Part shown: piece after piece, positions 53,023 to 61,374 of the stretch | Numbering within the stretch: position 1 is the stretch's first letter | Layout of the letters: the number at the start of each line of letters is the position of its first letter | Source: Reichenbachiella agariperforans | Lineage (GTDB): Bacteria; Bacteroidota; Bacteroidia; Cytophagales; Cyclobacteriaceae | Length of the DNA stretch: 64,000 nt | Reading direction: 5' to 3' | NCBI RefSeq assembly: GCF_900142205.1 | Contig: NZ_FRAA01000006.1 | Coordinates: 62,001 to 126,000, forward strand | Program-made: the position numbers and the translations under genes | The notes under the pieces: model-generated | Told to the model about the DNA's origin: nothing | Seen by the model: only the letters and a program-made list of their open reading frames with translations | Databases searched by the model: none

Positions 53023-54054
53023 ATGGCAAGTGTAAAAGAAAAAAAGAATACCAGAGCAAAATCCAAAAGTGATTTTCCAAAGGAAACCTACATGGAGTGG
53101 TACGAGTCCATGTTGTTGATGAGAAAGTTTGAAGAGAAGGCGGGTCAGTTATATGGTCAGCAGAAAATCAAAGGTTTTTGTCACCTGTATATCGGCCAAG
53201 AGGCATGTGTAGCTGGAGCTGTTTCTGCATTAGAAAAAGGCGACAAGTATATCACTGCTTATCGAGACCACGCTCATCCTATGGCCTTAGGTTCTGATCC
53301 TAAAGCGATCATGGCGGAGCTATATGGCAAGGCGACAGGGATATCCAAAGGTAAAGGTGGGTCTATGCACATGTTTGACAAAGAGAATGGATTCTTTGGT
53401 GGCCATGGTATCGTAGGTGGACAAGTGCCACTAGGAGCAGGGATCGCATTTGCCGAGCAGTACAATAACACTGGCAAACTATGTATGACCTACATGGGTG
53501 ATGGCGCGGTTAGACAAGGTGCATTTCACGAAGCACTAAACATGGCAATGACTATGAAGCTGCCAGTTGTATTCTGTATCGAGAACAACGGGTATGCAAT
53601 GGGTACTTCTGTAGCTAGAACGTCTAACGTAACAGGTCTAGATCAATTAGGTGCTTCATATGAGATGCCTTCTGAATCAGTAGACGGGATGTCAGTGATC
53701 GATGTGCACCATGCAGTAGATAGAGCTGCTAAGAGAGCTAGAGCAGGCGAAGGCCCAACATTGCTAGAGTTCAGAACCTATAGATATAAAGGACACTCAA
53801 TGTCTGATCCTGCTAAGTACAGAACCAAAGAAGAGGTAGAGCAATACAAGCAGAGAGATCCAATTGAGCAGATTAGACAAGAGATTTTGGATCAAAAAAT
53901 TGCAACAGAGAAAGATCTCGCAGCGATTGGTGACAAGATCAAGGAGATTGTGGCTGAGGCGGTTAAATTTGCCGAAGAGTCTGAGTACCCAACGGCAGAA
54001 AATGCTTACACGGATGTATATGCAGATGCTTCTTATCCATTCGTGGAGGTTTAA
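53023..54054 (+). CDS. pdhA: Pyruvate dehydrogenase E1 component, alpha subunit
   Basis: A 343-residue subunit of the pyruvate dehydrogenase complex, which decarboxylates pyruvate with thiamine diphosphate. The TPP motif GDGAVRQGAFHEALNMA ends in a conserved IENNGYAMG (GDG...N). The phosphorylation-loop-like region YRYKGHSMSDPAKYR and the GSMHMFD substrate region near residue 110 are typical. ATG 53023 is preferred; the frame is open further upstream but that stretch is unlike the family. The beta subunit is not adjacent here, so E1 genes are split. An imperfect hairpin follows. Confidence 0.93.
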   Translation: MASVKEKKNTRAKSKSDFPKETYMEWYESMLLMRKFEEKAGQLYGQQKIKGFCHLYIGQEACVAGAVSALEKGDKYITAYRDHAHPMALGSDPKAIMAELYGKATGISKGKGGSMHMFDKENGFFGGHGIVGGQVPLGAGIAFAEQYNNTGKLCMTYMGDGAVRQGAFHEALNMAMTMKLPVVFCIENNGYAMGTSVARTSNVTGLDQLGASYEMPSESVDGMSVIDVHHAVDRAAKRARAGEGPTLLEFRTYRYKGHSMSDPAKYRTKEEVEQYKQRDPIEQIRQEILDQKIATEKDLAAIGDKIKEIVAEAVKFAEESEYPTAENAYTDVYADASYPFVEV

Positions 54055-54076
54055 TTAGACTTGAAAGACTAAACAT

Positions 54077-54111
54077 GGCGGTAAATCAAATTCTTTACTA
54101 GATTTACTGCC
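54077..54111 (+). terminator. Hairpin after pdhA
   Basis: Arms GGCGGTAAATC (54077-54087) and GATTTACTGCC (54101-54111) pair with one G-T. Only a weak T-rich end follows, and the TPR gene starts 18 bp on, so it may be an attenuator. Confidence 0.45.
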
Positions 54112-54128
54112 TTGAATTTTAAATAAAG

Positions 54129-54833
54129 ATGACAAAAAAGAGAAAAGACGCTGAGTCACACGGAAATGATTTGCTAGAGAGCCCAGAGGCACTTGCTGCG
54201 CAATTATCCAGAACTGAGCATTTCATAGAGAAGAATAAAACGCTCGTTTCTGTACTAGGAGGAGTGGTTGCTGTGATTATTATAGGTTTTCTTTTTGGAC
54301 GTTACTATATAGAGAACCAAAATGAAAATGCACAGCGCGACATGTTTCAAGCGGTGTATTATTTCGAGGCAGATAGCTTAGGCTTGGCACTCAATGGTGA
54401 TGGTAACAACTATGGTTTCTTGGAGATCATGGATTCCTACGGAATGACCGATGCGGCTAACTTGGCTAGCTACTATACAGGAGCGACGTATCTTAAGTTA
54501 GGGGATTATGACAATGCTTTGAAATACCTTAAAGAATTCAGTGCAGATGATTACCTGATTCAGTCTAGAGCGTATGCTTTGACAGGAGACGCTTACATGG
54601 AGCTAGGGAAGTTCTCAGATGCTGCAGGATTATACGAAAGAGCAGCGAACTATCAGGCCAACGATCAGTTTAGCCCTGTATATTTAGTCAAAGCAGCGAT
54701 TGCCAATGAGAAAGCAGGTAGCAAATCTGATGCACTAGCTAACTATGAGACTATCGTTGAAAAGTATAGCGCCTCTACAGTATACCAAGATGCTGTGAAG
54801 CATGTGGCAAGACTAGAAGGTCTGCAAAACTAA
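54129..54833 (+). CDS. Membrane-anchored TPR protein (YfgM-like)
   Basis: A 234-residue protein with a cytoplasmic N-terminal segment, one membrane span near residues 38-60 (VSVLGGVVAVIIIGFLFGRYY) and a periplasmic array of TPRs: for example LASYYTGATYLKLGDYDNALKYL, AYALTGDAYMELGKFSDAAGLY and VKAAIANEKAGSKSDALANYET. The layout matches E. coli YfgM, a partner of periplasmic chaperones and the Sec translocon. It follows pdhA by 74 bp with an imperfect hairpin between, and ends in its own terminator. Confidence 0.85.
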   Translation: MTKKRKDAESHGNDLLESPEALAAQLSRTEHFIEKNKTLVSVLGGVVAVIIIGFLFGRYYIENQNENAQRDMFQAVYYFEADSLGLALNGDGNNYGFLEIMDSYGMTDAANLASYYTGATYLKLGDYDNALKYLKEFSADDYLIQSRAYALTGDAYMELGKFSDAAGLYERAANYQANDQFSPVYLVKAAIANEKAGSKSDALANYETIVEKYSASTVYQDAVKHVARLEGLQN

Positions 54834-54855
54834 TAATAGAAAGATATTTTGAAGG

Positions 54856-54887
54856 AAAAGGGATGGATATTGATTCATCCCTTTTTT
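54856..54887 (+). terminator. Terminator after the TPR gene
   Basis: Arms AAAAGGGATG (54856-54865) and CATCCCTTTT (54876-54885), 10-nt loop and a T-run. It lies about 22 bp before ribH. Confidence 0.75.
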
Positions 54888-54909
54888 CTTTGCAAAAAAG
54901 TAAGAACCC

Positions 54910-55386
54910 ATGGCGAGTGCACAAAAAAATCTAAGCGATTATAGTACCAATAACCTTATTGATATCAGTGACAAAGTATTTGCGATCATTGTTTCTGAAT
55001 GGAATGAGGAGGTGACAGGTTCATTATACAATGGAGCAGTACAGACGCTACTGAGTCATGGCGCAAAACAAGAACATATCGTAAAAGTAGATGTGCCAGG
55101 GAGTTTTGAGCTTAGTCTAGGTGCGCAGAAACTCGCGCAGCGAGATGATGTAGATGCGGTGATTTGTTTAGGATGTGTGATTCAAGGAGAAACCAGGCAT
55201 TTTGATTTTATCTGTGATGCTGTAGCACAGGGAGTGACTAATGTTTCACTCAAGTATGACAAGCCCGTTATATTCGGCGTATTGACACCAGAAACACAAA
55301 AACAAGCCATGGATCGTGCTGGTGGTAAGCACGGCAACAAAGGAGATGAAGCAGCCATAACTGCTGTCAAGATGTTGGCGCTGTAA
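54910..55386 (+). CDS. ribH: 6,7-dimethyl-8-ribityllumazine synthase
   Basis: A 158-residue enzyme of riboflavin synthesis that joins a pyrimidine and a four-carbon phosphate; the family assembles as pentamers or 60-mers. Family motifs: FAIIVSEWNEEVTGSLYNGA, VPGSFELSLGAQKLA near residue 55, the catalytic histidine in LGCVIQGETRHFDFIC near residue 94, and the C-terminal KHGNKGDEAAITAVKM. Length is typical. It is bounded by a terminator on each side, so it is a single-gene unit. Confidence 0.96.
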   Translation: MASAQKNLSDYSTNNLIDISDKVFAIIVSEWNEEVTGSLYNGAVQTLLSHGAKQEHIVKVDVPGSFELSLGAQKLAQRDDVDAVICLGCVIQGETRHFDFICDAVAQGVTNVSLKYDKPVIFGVLTPETQKQAMDRAGGKHGNKGDEAAITAVKMLAL

Positions 55387-55406
55387 GCTTTTTTCGGGGC
55401 TAGTAT

Positions 55407-55443
55407 AAAAAAGGGATGCAATATTTGATTGCATCCCTTTTTT
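55407..55443. terminator. Bidirectional terminator between ribH and nhaD
   Basis: Perfect 15-bp arms AAAAAAGGGATGCAA (55407-55421) and its complement (55429-55443), with a 7-nt loop, give T-runs on both strands between convergent genes. Confidence 0.9.
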
Positions 55444-55455
55444 GATTTTCTGAAC

Positions 55456-56940
55456 TTATAATATCCCCCAATAAAAGAAGACTAACCATACCAAAAGGAA
55501 CAGAGGTAGTAGAATCGGAATGGAGAATCTAATGATATAGCCGAAGAATGAAGGCATTTTGATACCGACCTGTTCTGCGATTGATTTGACCATGAAGTTT
55601 GGTCCATTGCCTATATAGGTCATTGAGCCAAAGAAAACTGCCGCGACGGATATGGCCTTTAGGGATAGGATAGAATTAGTGAAAACTGCACCGCCTTGAG
55701 AGAAATCTATGACCTGTGCAAGGCTATTGATAGATGCTCCCTGAGAAGCCATGGCCGCTGTTAAGAAGTTGATATAGGTAGGTGCATTGTCCAAGAATCC
55801 TGATAAAAGACCTGTTCCCCAAAATAAGGTATTAGGAGTGATCATTGCTGCCCCTGCATCTGATTGAGCAAAGTTGCCGACCAGTTCTAGTGCAGGCATC
55901 ATCGTCCCAAATATGCCTACAAAAATAAAGGCAACCTCACGGATCGGTTCAAAATTAAACTCATTGCCATCTATTGCTTTTCGGTCTGCAAATTTGAAAG
56001 ACAAATAGCCGGACAACAGCATAATAATCTCCCTAACGAAGGAAAATTTCTGGCCTTCATAAGTGATCGCAGGGACCCAATCTAGCACGTTTGGGTCTAA
56101 GAATACTGAGCCTACGATTACCGCTAGCCAAGCGAAATTTTTAGTTCCAGTGAAAGTTATCTTATTCGTCGGAGTAGCTTGCTCTTCTCCAAAGCTGTAG
56201 TCTGCTTTGTTTTTCTTATCTACAAAGAAGAAAACAATAGCTAATATAGATGAGGCAAAGAGCCAAGGGATCAAATTGTGTTCTAGTGTCCAGAAGAAAG
56301 GCACCCCCTTTAAGAACCCGAGAAACAGAGGAGGGTCTCCAATAGGTGTCAATGAACCTCCGATATTACTCACCATGAAGATGAAGAATATGATATGGTA
56401 GGGCTTGATTCTGTTTTTGTTTAGTCTGATGAACGGGCGAATGAGCAACATTGATGCACCTGTCGTACCGATGATGTTGGCTACTAATGCGCCAATCAAA
56501 AGGATCATCACGTTGGTCATAGGTTTGGCCTCCTTATCCACTTCTATCATGATGCCTCCTGATGCGATGAACAGGCCGCTCAAGAGAGCAATAAATTGCA
56601 CATACTCAGCCAATGCATGGACGGGGCTATGATGATTGTGTAGTATAAAGAGGTAATAGAGAACTACGATGGCTGCTAATACACATGCTACGATGGGGTA
56701 GTTTTTGTGCCAGAAATGTTCATAGAACAAAGGCCCCGTAGCGATCATCAGTAGTAGCAACACGAAAGGGATGACCGTCCACGCTGGGGCATGATGATGC
56801 GCTTCTTCTGCATCAGACTGGACTGAATCTAACCCAACTGTAGTTTCCGTATGGTTGGAGTTTAGGTCGGTTTCTGATGTTTTGGCAACACTTAGTTGTG
56901 CTGTATTAAGTAATAAAAATAGAATAAAAAACTTCCGCAT
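55456..56940 (-). CDS. nhaD: Sodium:proton antiporter NhaD
   Basis: A 494-residue inner-membrane antiporter with roughly 12-13 spans. It begins with a signal-like hydrophobic segment (MRKFFILFLLLNTAQLSVAKTS) and an acidic periplasmic-type stretch, then spans with the ion-transporter motifs IIGTTGASMLLIRPF, IGGSLTPIGDPPLFLGF and FLDNAPTYINFLTAA, which are characteristic of NhaD within the IT superfamily. ATG 56940 is preferred over a frame starting at 56997. It is common in marine Bacteroidota, where it supports sodium-based energetics; divergent from coaX. Confidence 0.92.
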   Translation of the reverse strand: MRKFFILFLLLNTAQLSVAKTSETDLNSNHTETTVGLDSVQSDAEEAHHHAPAWTVIPFVLLLLMIATGPLFYEHFWHKNYPIVACVLAAIVVLYYLFILHNHHSPVHALAEYVQFIALLSGLFIASGGIMIEVDKEAKPMTNVMILLIGALVANIIGTTGASMLLIRPFIRLNKNRIKPYHIIFFIFMVSNIGGSLTPIGDPPLFLGFLKGVPFFWTLEHNLIPWLFASSILAIVFFFVDKKNKADYSFGEEQATPTNKITFTGTKNFAWLAVIVGSVFLDPNVLDWVPAITYEGQKFSFVREIIMLLSGYLSFKFADRKAIDGNEFNFEPIREVAFIFVGIFGTMMPALELVGNFAQSDAGAAMITPNTLFWGTGLLSGFLDNAPTYINFLTAAMASQGASINSLAQVIDFSQGGAVFTNSILSLKAISVAAVFFGSMTYIGNGPNFMVKSIAEQVGIKMPSFFGYIIRFSIPILLPLFLLVWLVFFYWGIL

Positions 56941-57151
56941 GAGGACATAAATATGGTATGGCAATAATATATAAATGCGCTGAACTCGTCTATCCAATAA
57001 TTACATTATTTCACTCCTTTAGCCGACTAATGCCAGCATTGTGTGAATAAATATAGCGAGGTGGGGGGCATTTTCGGGTGATCCGGCATATTTATTTTGG
57101 AATAGCTTATAAATTCCGGTCTGATTAATTTTATGTTAATTTATTGATAAA

Positions 57152-57874
57152 ATGAAGGCGGTTGCAATCGATATAGGCAATACGAAGGTTAAGGTAGGTA
57201 GTTTTGATAGCGGCACACAAATAGAGATTTTGGAGGTCTCGGATTTGCCTAGTCTACAGAAGGTGCTGACTCGATTGGCACCAGATCGTGTGATTTCTTG
57301 TTCGGTAGCCTACTCTGTTACGGAGCAGGAGGCTTATCTGTCAAACCATGACGTGCTTTATATGTCTCACGATACACCACTCCCTCTCCAGAATTTGTAC
57401 AGTACTAAGGAGACCTTAGGTCTGGACCGTCTCGCTGCAGTGGTAGGAGCACAGACGGTAGGCAACCTTTGTGATCGTTTGGTCATTGACATAGGGACAT
57501 GTATTACCTATGATTTTTTGGATAGGGATAACAACTACCACGGAGGAGCAATATCTCCAGGTATCGCGCTGAGGTTTAAAGCGATGCACGACTATACCAA
57601 GAGGCTGCCTTTGATAGAGGAATATGATGAAGTTGACTTGATAGGAGATTCGACACGCTCAGCTATGACGAGTGGAGTCATCCATGGGATATCTGCCGAA
57701 ATAGACGGTATTATCTCACGGTACAAACAAAAATGGCCTGATATACAGGTGATTCTATGTGGTGGTGGTGCAAAACGTTTTGAATCTAAATTAAAAGAAT
57801 CCATCTTTGCGTCCCCTGAATTAGTGCTGGTAGGTTTGAATAGGATTTTGGAGTATAATGAAGATAAAAAATAG
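57152..57874 (+). CDS. coaX: Type III pantothenate kinase
   Basis: A 240-residue actin-fold kinase that phosphorylates pantothenate in the first step of coenzyme A synthesis. The phosphate loops are visible: N-terminal AIDIGNTKVKVGSFD, LVIDIGTCITYDFLD near residue 113, GGAISPGIALRF and IQVILCGGGAKRF near residue 198. It lacks the type I Walker motif. Its stop lies inside the start of the next gene (17-bp overlap), and it heads a conserved Bacteroidota block ending in a PpiD-like gene. Confidence 0.95.
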   Translation: MKAVAIDIGNTKVKVGSFDSGTQIEILEVSDLPSLQKVLTRLAPDRVISCSVAYSVTEQEAYLSNHDVLYMSHDTPLPLQNLYSTKETLGLDRLAAVVGAQTVGNLCDRLVIDIGTCITYDFLDRDNNYHGGAISPGIALRFKAMHDYTKRLPLIEEYDEVDLIGDSTRSAMTSGVIHGISAEIDGIISRYKQKWPDIQVILCGGGAKRFESKLKESIFASPELVLVGLNRILEYNEDKK

Positions 57875-59129
57875 TATAGCCCTTGTAGCTACCTGTCTTT
57901 GCGGCTATCTCGCTCAAGCACAGATTACTTTTTCCCCGTATTCGGTTTTTGGTATTGGTGATATACAGAGTAGAGCCATGTCTCACCAAGAGGCCATGGG
58001 GGGAGTGGGTATCGGTACGCCGAGTTTTTATCACATCAACAATATGAACCCGGCACTCTTGACTTATAATGTCCTCAGTGCATTTGAAATAGGGTTGCAA
58101 GGAGAGTCACGTACAGCAGCAAGCGAGTTTGACAATCAGACCACAGGTACTGGGGGATTCAAATACCTCAGTTTTGCTTTTCCAGTACTCTATAACCGCA
58201 TGACGACCAATATTGGCGTTAGACCCTATAGCTCTGTTAATTTTGATTTTCTTACCTCAGGTCAGGTCATTGGTAATGATGATGTGATCTCCATTACCGA
58301 GAATCAAGGAGAGGGGGGTATATCAGAAGTCTATTGGTCTAATGGTATCAAAATCATAGATAATTTATCCGTCGGCGTAAGGAGTTCTTTTCTATTTGGG
58401 TTTATAGAGGACGAAACTAAAATCTATCTCTATAGCGAAGATGTTTTGGCTCAAGTACCTACGGGTCTAAAAGAAAAGACGAATTACAAAGGGTTTACTT
58501 TTGGGTTTGGGGCTTCCTATGAAATAGATATCGCAAAGGACAAAAGAATAAATATAGGGGCGACCTATGACCTGGCGCATAGTTTGGAAGGGGATAGGCT
58601 GACGCGTCAGGTGACTTTCGTTAATGACAATTCCATACCAGGAGATACGTTGACCAACCGAACCTATAGCAATGCCTTTGATTTGCCGGCTGAATATGGA
58701 ATAGGTGTTTCGTTTGAGCACCTCAACAGATTCATCATAGGAATAGATGTAGCACGAGCAGAATGGAAAGAGGATGCTGCCTTTGGAGATTTTTCTGAGC
58801 AGAAAATGAGGGATTCTTACAGAGCAGGGTTAGGTGTAGAAATAATCCCCAAGTATAACGATGTAGACAGCTATTTGAGCCGTGTGAGATACCGTTTTGG
58901 TGTGAGCTATGAGCAAGTGCCCTACCTAGCTGGTACGACGAAGATCGATGACTTTGGCATTAATTTTGGCTGGTCACTTCCTGTAAAGTCTGTTTCATCG
59001 CTTGATATGGCGTTCAAATATGGGCAGAGAGGTACTAAGAGTGACGGGTTAGTCAAAGAGACATATATCAAGTTTGTCTTAGGTGCAACACTGAATGATC
59101 GGTGGTTTGTTAGAAGAAAATATAATTAA
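57858..59129 (+). CDS. Outer-membrane beta-barrel protein of FadL/OmpP1-like type
   Basis: A 423-residue predicted barrel: signal peptide MKIKNSIALVATCLCGYLAQAQ, then TFSPYSVFGIGDIQSRAMSHQEAMGG, a start typical of FadL-like and related long barrels, followed by NMNPALLTY and many amphipathic strands (RYRFGVSYEQVPYLAG, DMAFKYGQRG). The C-terminus ends NDRWFVRRKYN. No specific substrate is evident. It overlaps coaX by 17 bp, so it is probably coupled to it; the same neighbour order is found in other Bacteroidota. A lipid or peptide transport role is guesswork. Confidence 0.75.
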   Translation: MKIKNSIALVATCLCGYLAQAQITFSPYSVFGIGDIQSRAMSHQEAMGGVGIGTPSFYHINNMNPALLTYNVLSAFEIGLQGESRTAASEFDNQTTGTGGFKYLSFAFPVLYNRMTTNIGVRPYSSVNFDFLTSGQVIGNDDVISITENQGEGGISEVYWSNGIKIIDNLSVGVRSSFLFGFIEDETKIYLYSEDVLAQVPTGLKEKTNYKGFTFGFGASYEIDIAKDKRINIGATYDLAHSLEGDRLTRQVTFVNDNSIPGDTLTNRTYSNAFDLPAEYGIGVSFEHLNRFIIGIDVARAEWKEDAAFGDFSEQKMRDSYRAGLGVEIIPKYNDVDSYLSRVRYRFGVSYEQVPYLAGTTKIDDFGINFGWSLPVKSVSSLDMAFKYGQRGTKSDGLVKETYIKFVLGATLNDRWFVRRKYN

Positions 59130-59218
59130 TAGTTGGGCATTAGTTGAGAAAGTGGACAGTTCATCATAATTTTTCACTTTTTTAAGAACTCAACGGTCAA
59201 AACATAAATTCGATTAAA

Positions 59219-60511
59219 ATGAAGAAGCTACTATTGATAGGGTTAGTTGTTGGATTAAATGCCGCAGCAATCGCTCAGCCAGGATGGAACTGGCCAGAAG
59301 ATGTAGATAAAGCCAAGGAAAAGAACGCACTATATGTAGACGCTGTTAAAAGTGATCAGTTTGCTAGAGCAGTAGAGCCACACCAATGGCTACTAGATAA
59401 CTGCCCAGATCTCAACGAATCACTTTATATCAATGGTGCTAAAATCTACGAGGGTTTAGAAGAAAAAGAAACTGATCCTGCTAAACAACTCGCTTACCAA
59501 GAGAAAGCGCTTCAGATGTATGACGATCGTATCAAGTATTTTGGTGATGAACCAAATGTGTTGAATAGAAAAGCGTTCAGAGCATATAAATTCTACAAAG
59601 GAAATCGTGACAAGTATCAGGAGTTGATGGATTTGTTTGACAAAACTTTCGAGATGAATGGTGTCAATACACTTGATAACAATCTAGTGGCCTATATGGA
59701 TGTGGTCAGAAGATATAAGCTAGGTGGGGGATCTATCACAGACGAAGAGGTAATAGACAAGTATGGGAAAATATCGGATGTGATTTCTGAAAAGGAAGCA
59801 CAAAAGAGCAATCCCAAATACGAGCGATACCAAGAGAACGTAGACAAGCTATTGACAGCTACTGTAGATGTTAATTGTGAGTTTATCGAAGGGAAACTCG
59901 TTCCTAAAATGAATGAGACTCAAGACCCCAAGATGGCCAAAAAGGTATTTCAGTTGATGTTGTCAGCGAAGTGTACAGATAGCCCAGCATTTGTAGAAGC
60001 GGGAGAGTTGGTCTATAAGAGCGAGCCATCGTACGGTATGGCAAAAGTGTTAGGGATCAAATTGGCCTCTGCTGGAGAAACAGACAAAGCAGCTGAGTAC
60101 TATGATGCTGCAATCGAGATGTCTGATGACAACTTGCAAAAAGCAGAAATTTATATGAATAAAGCTCAAATGTTCGCAAGCAAGGGGCAAAAAGCAGCTG
60201 CCAGAACAAATGCAAGAAAGGCATTGTCATACGATCCATCTATGAGCGATGCATATACTATGATTGGAAACCTTTATATGCAGAGTTACAATGACTGTAG
60301 AGAAGGGGTGAGCAAAGTAGCGGATAGATTGGTGTTCATCGCAGCATATAATCAATACCAAAAGGCTGGGAATGTAGATGGAATGGCAAAAGCCAAAGAG
60401 CAGTTCCCTTCTATCTCGGAGATCTTTGAACTTGGGTTGACCGAGGGACAGTCTATGACTGTAGGATGTTGGATCAACGAAACAGTCGTTCTCGAAAGAA
60501 GACCAAACTAG
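59219..60511 (+). CDS. Secreted TPR-repeat protein
   Basis: A 430-residue secreted protein with signal peptide MKKLLLIGLVVGLNAAAIAQ, mature start PGWNWPEDVDKAKEKNALY, and TPR-like helical pairs, most clearly near residues 290-345 (ETDKAAEYYDAAIEMSDDN, AEIYMNKAQMFASKGQKAAA, DAYTMIGNLYMQS). Conserved cysteines are few. Proteins of this form follow the coaX-linked barrel in Bacteroidota, suggesting that the two work together at the cell surface; the role is unknown. It has its own hairpin terminator before lptC. Confidence 0.82.
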   Translation: MKKLLLIGLVVGLNAAAIAQPGWNWPEDVDKAKEKNALYVDAVKSDQFARAVEPHQWLLDNCPDLNESLYINGAKIYEGLEEKETDPAKQLAYQEKALQMYDDRIKYFGDEPNVLNRKAFRAYKFYKGNRDKYQELMDLFDKTFEMNGVNTLDNNLVAYMDVVRRYKLGGGSITDEEVIDKYGKISDVISEKEAQKSNPKYERYQENVDKLLTATVDVNCEFIEGKLVPKMNETQDPKMAKKVFQLMLSAKCTDSPAFVEAGELVYKSEPSYGMAKVLGIKLASAGETDKAAEYYDAAIEMSDDNLQKAEIYMNKAQMFASKGQKAAARTNARKALSYDPSMSDAYTMIGNLYMQSYNDCREGVSKVADRLVFIAAYNQYQKAGNVDGMAKAKEQFPSISEIFELGLTEGQSMTVGCWINETVVLERRPN

Positions 60512-60531
60512 TAGATAAAAAAGAATTGATG

Positions 60532-60567
60532 AAAAGCACCTAACTGTTCTAGTAAGGTGCTTTTTTT
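60532..60567 (+). terminator. Terminator after the TPR gene, upstream of lptC
   Basis: Arms AAAAGCACC (60532-60540) and GGTGCTTTT (60556-60564) with a T7 run. lptC starts 8 bp later, so lptC must have read-through or a promoter overlapping the hairpin. Confidence 0.75.
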
Positions 60568-60574
60568 GCTTTGT

Positions 60575-61198
60575 ATGAAATACTTACTTCCCATATTAAT
60601 GATTGGCCTATTGCTAGCATGTGAAAGCAAGAATGCTGTTTTGGAGAAGGAAACCTATGACGGGCCATCGGTAACTTTGGACAACATAGATGTCTTGGTG
60701 TCTGACTCAGCGGTAACCAAACTGAGACTGGTAGCAGCCAAACAGTTGGTTTATGAAAACGAAGACAGGGATTTTCCCGAAGGGATATACCTTGAGTTTT
60801 ACAATGCCATGGGACAATTATCATCTACCTTACGTGCCAATACTGGATATTATTTTGCCAAGGAGGACTATTACAAAGCTGAAGGAGATGTACAGATGAA
60901 AAGTCTAGCCAAAGGAGATGAACTGCATTCTGAACTTCTCAATTGGTACCCAAAAGAAGAAAGAATATATACGGACAAATTTGTGACCATTAAGGCAGAT
61001 GGAGAGGTACTGAAGGGAGAAGGCTTAGAAGCCAGTGAGGATTTTGATCAGTATACGATTTTGAACCCTACAGGCGTGATGACGCTAAACCCGACCAAGG
61101 GTAGTGTGGACGAAGAGTCGGGCTTTGATGAAGATTTGGTCTTCGAGGAAGACACGACCAGTTACGATGATGAGCCCGAAGAAATAATGGAAGAGTAG
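60575..61198 (+). CDS. lptC: LPS export ABC transporter periplasmic protein LptC
   Basis: A 207-residue lipoprotein. The signal ends LLLACES, a lipobox, so the Bacteroidota form is lipid-anchored, not TM-anchored as in E. coli. The mature part has the LptC/OstA-type strand pattern: DVLVSDSAVTKLRLVAAKQLVY, GIYLEFYNAMGQLSSTLRANTG, and EDYYKAEGDVQMKS, consistent with the twisted sheet that carries LPS across the periplasm. A very acidic tail (EEDTTSYDDEPEEIMEE) is unusual. ATG 60575 is chosen over an upstream TTG. The next gene starts at the base after its stop. Confidence 0.85.
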   Translation: MKYLLPILMIGLLLACESKNAVLEKETYDGPSVTLDNIDVLVSDSAVTKLRLVAAKQLVYENEDRDFPEGIYLEFYNAMGQLSSTLRANTGYYFAKEDYYKAEGDVQMKSLAKGDELHSELLNWYPKEERIYTDKFVTIKADGEVLKGEGLEASEDFDQYTILNPTGVMTLNPTKGSVDEESGFDEDLVFEEDTTSYDDEPEEIMEE

Positions 61199-61360
61199 AT
61201 GAATTCAGTTTTTCAAATCATAATATTTACACTGGCGGCAGGCTTTTTTTTAATTGGCCTACACCAGACGATGACATACGGCTTTTCGCATTCATATTGG
61301 ATTTTTATGTTAAGTGTATCTCTCTTACTTTTATATCAATTTAAAAAGAACAAGAAATAG
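61199..61360 (+). CDS. Small two-span membrane protein (53 residues)
   Basis: ATG 61199 follows the lptC stop with no gap and the frame runs 53 codons. The protein is mostly hydrophobic: FQIIIFTLAAGFFLIG, then a short polar turn (LHQTMTYGFSHSY) and IFMLSVSLLLLY, ending in KKNKK. It fits a two-span hairpin with a positive cytoplasmic end. The placement (lptC / small protein / CNNM) is the same in other Bacteroidota as far as I recall, which favours a real gene. The function is unknown. Confidence 0.6.
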   Translation: MNSVFQIIIFTLAAGFFLIGLHQTMTYGFSHSYWIFMLSVSLLLLYQFKKNKK

Positions 61361-61374
61361 CTCTTCTATAATCT

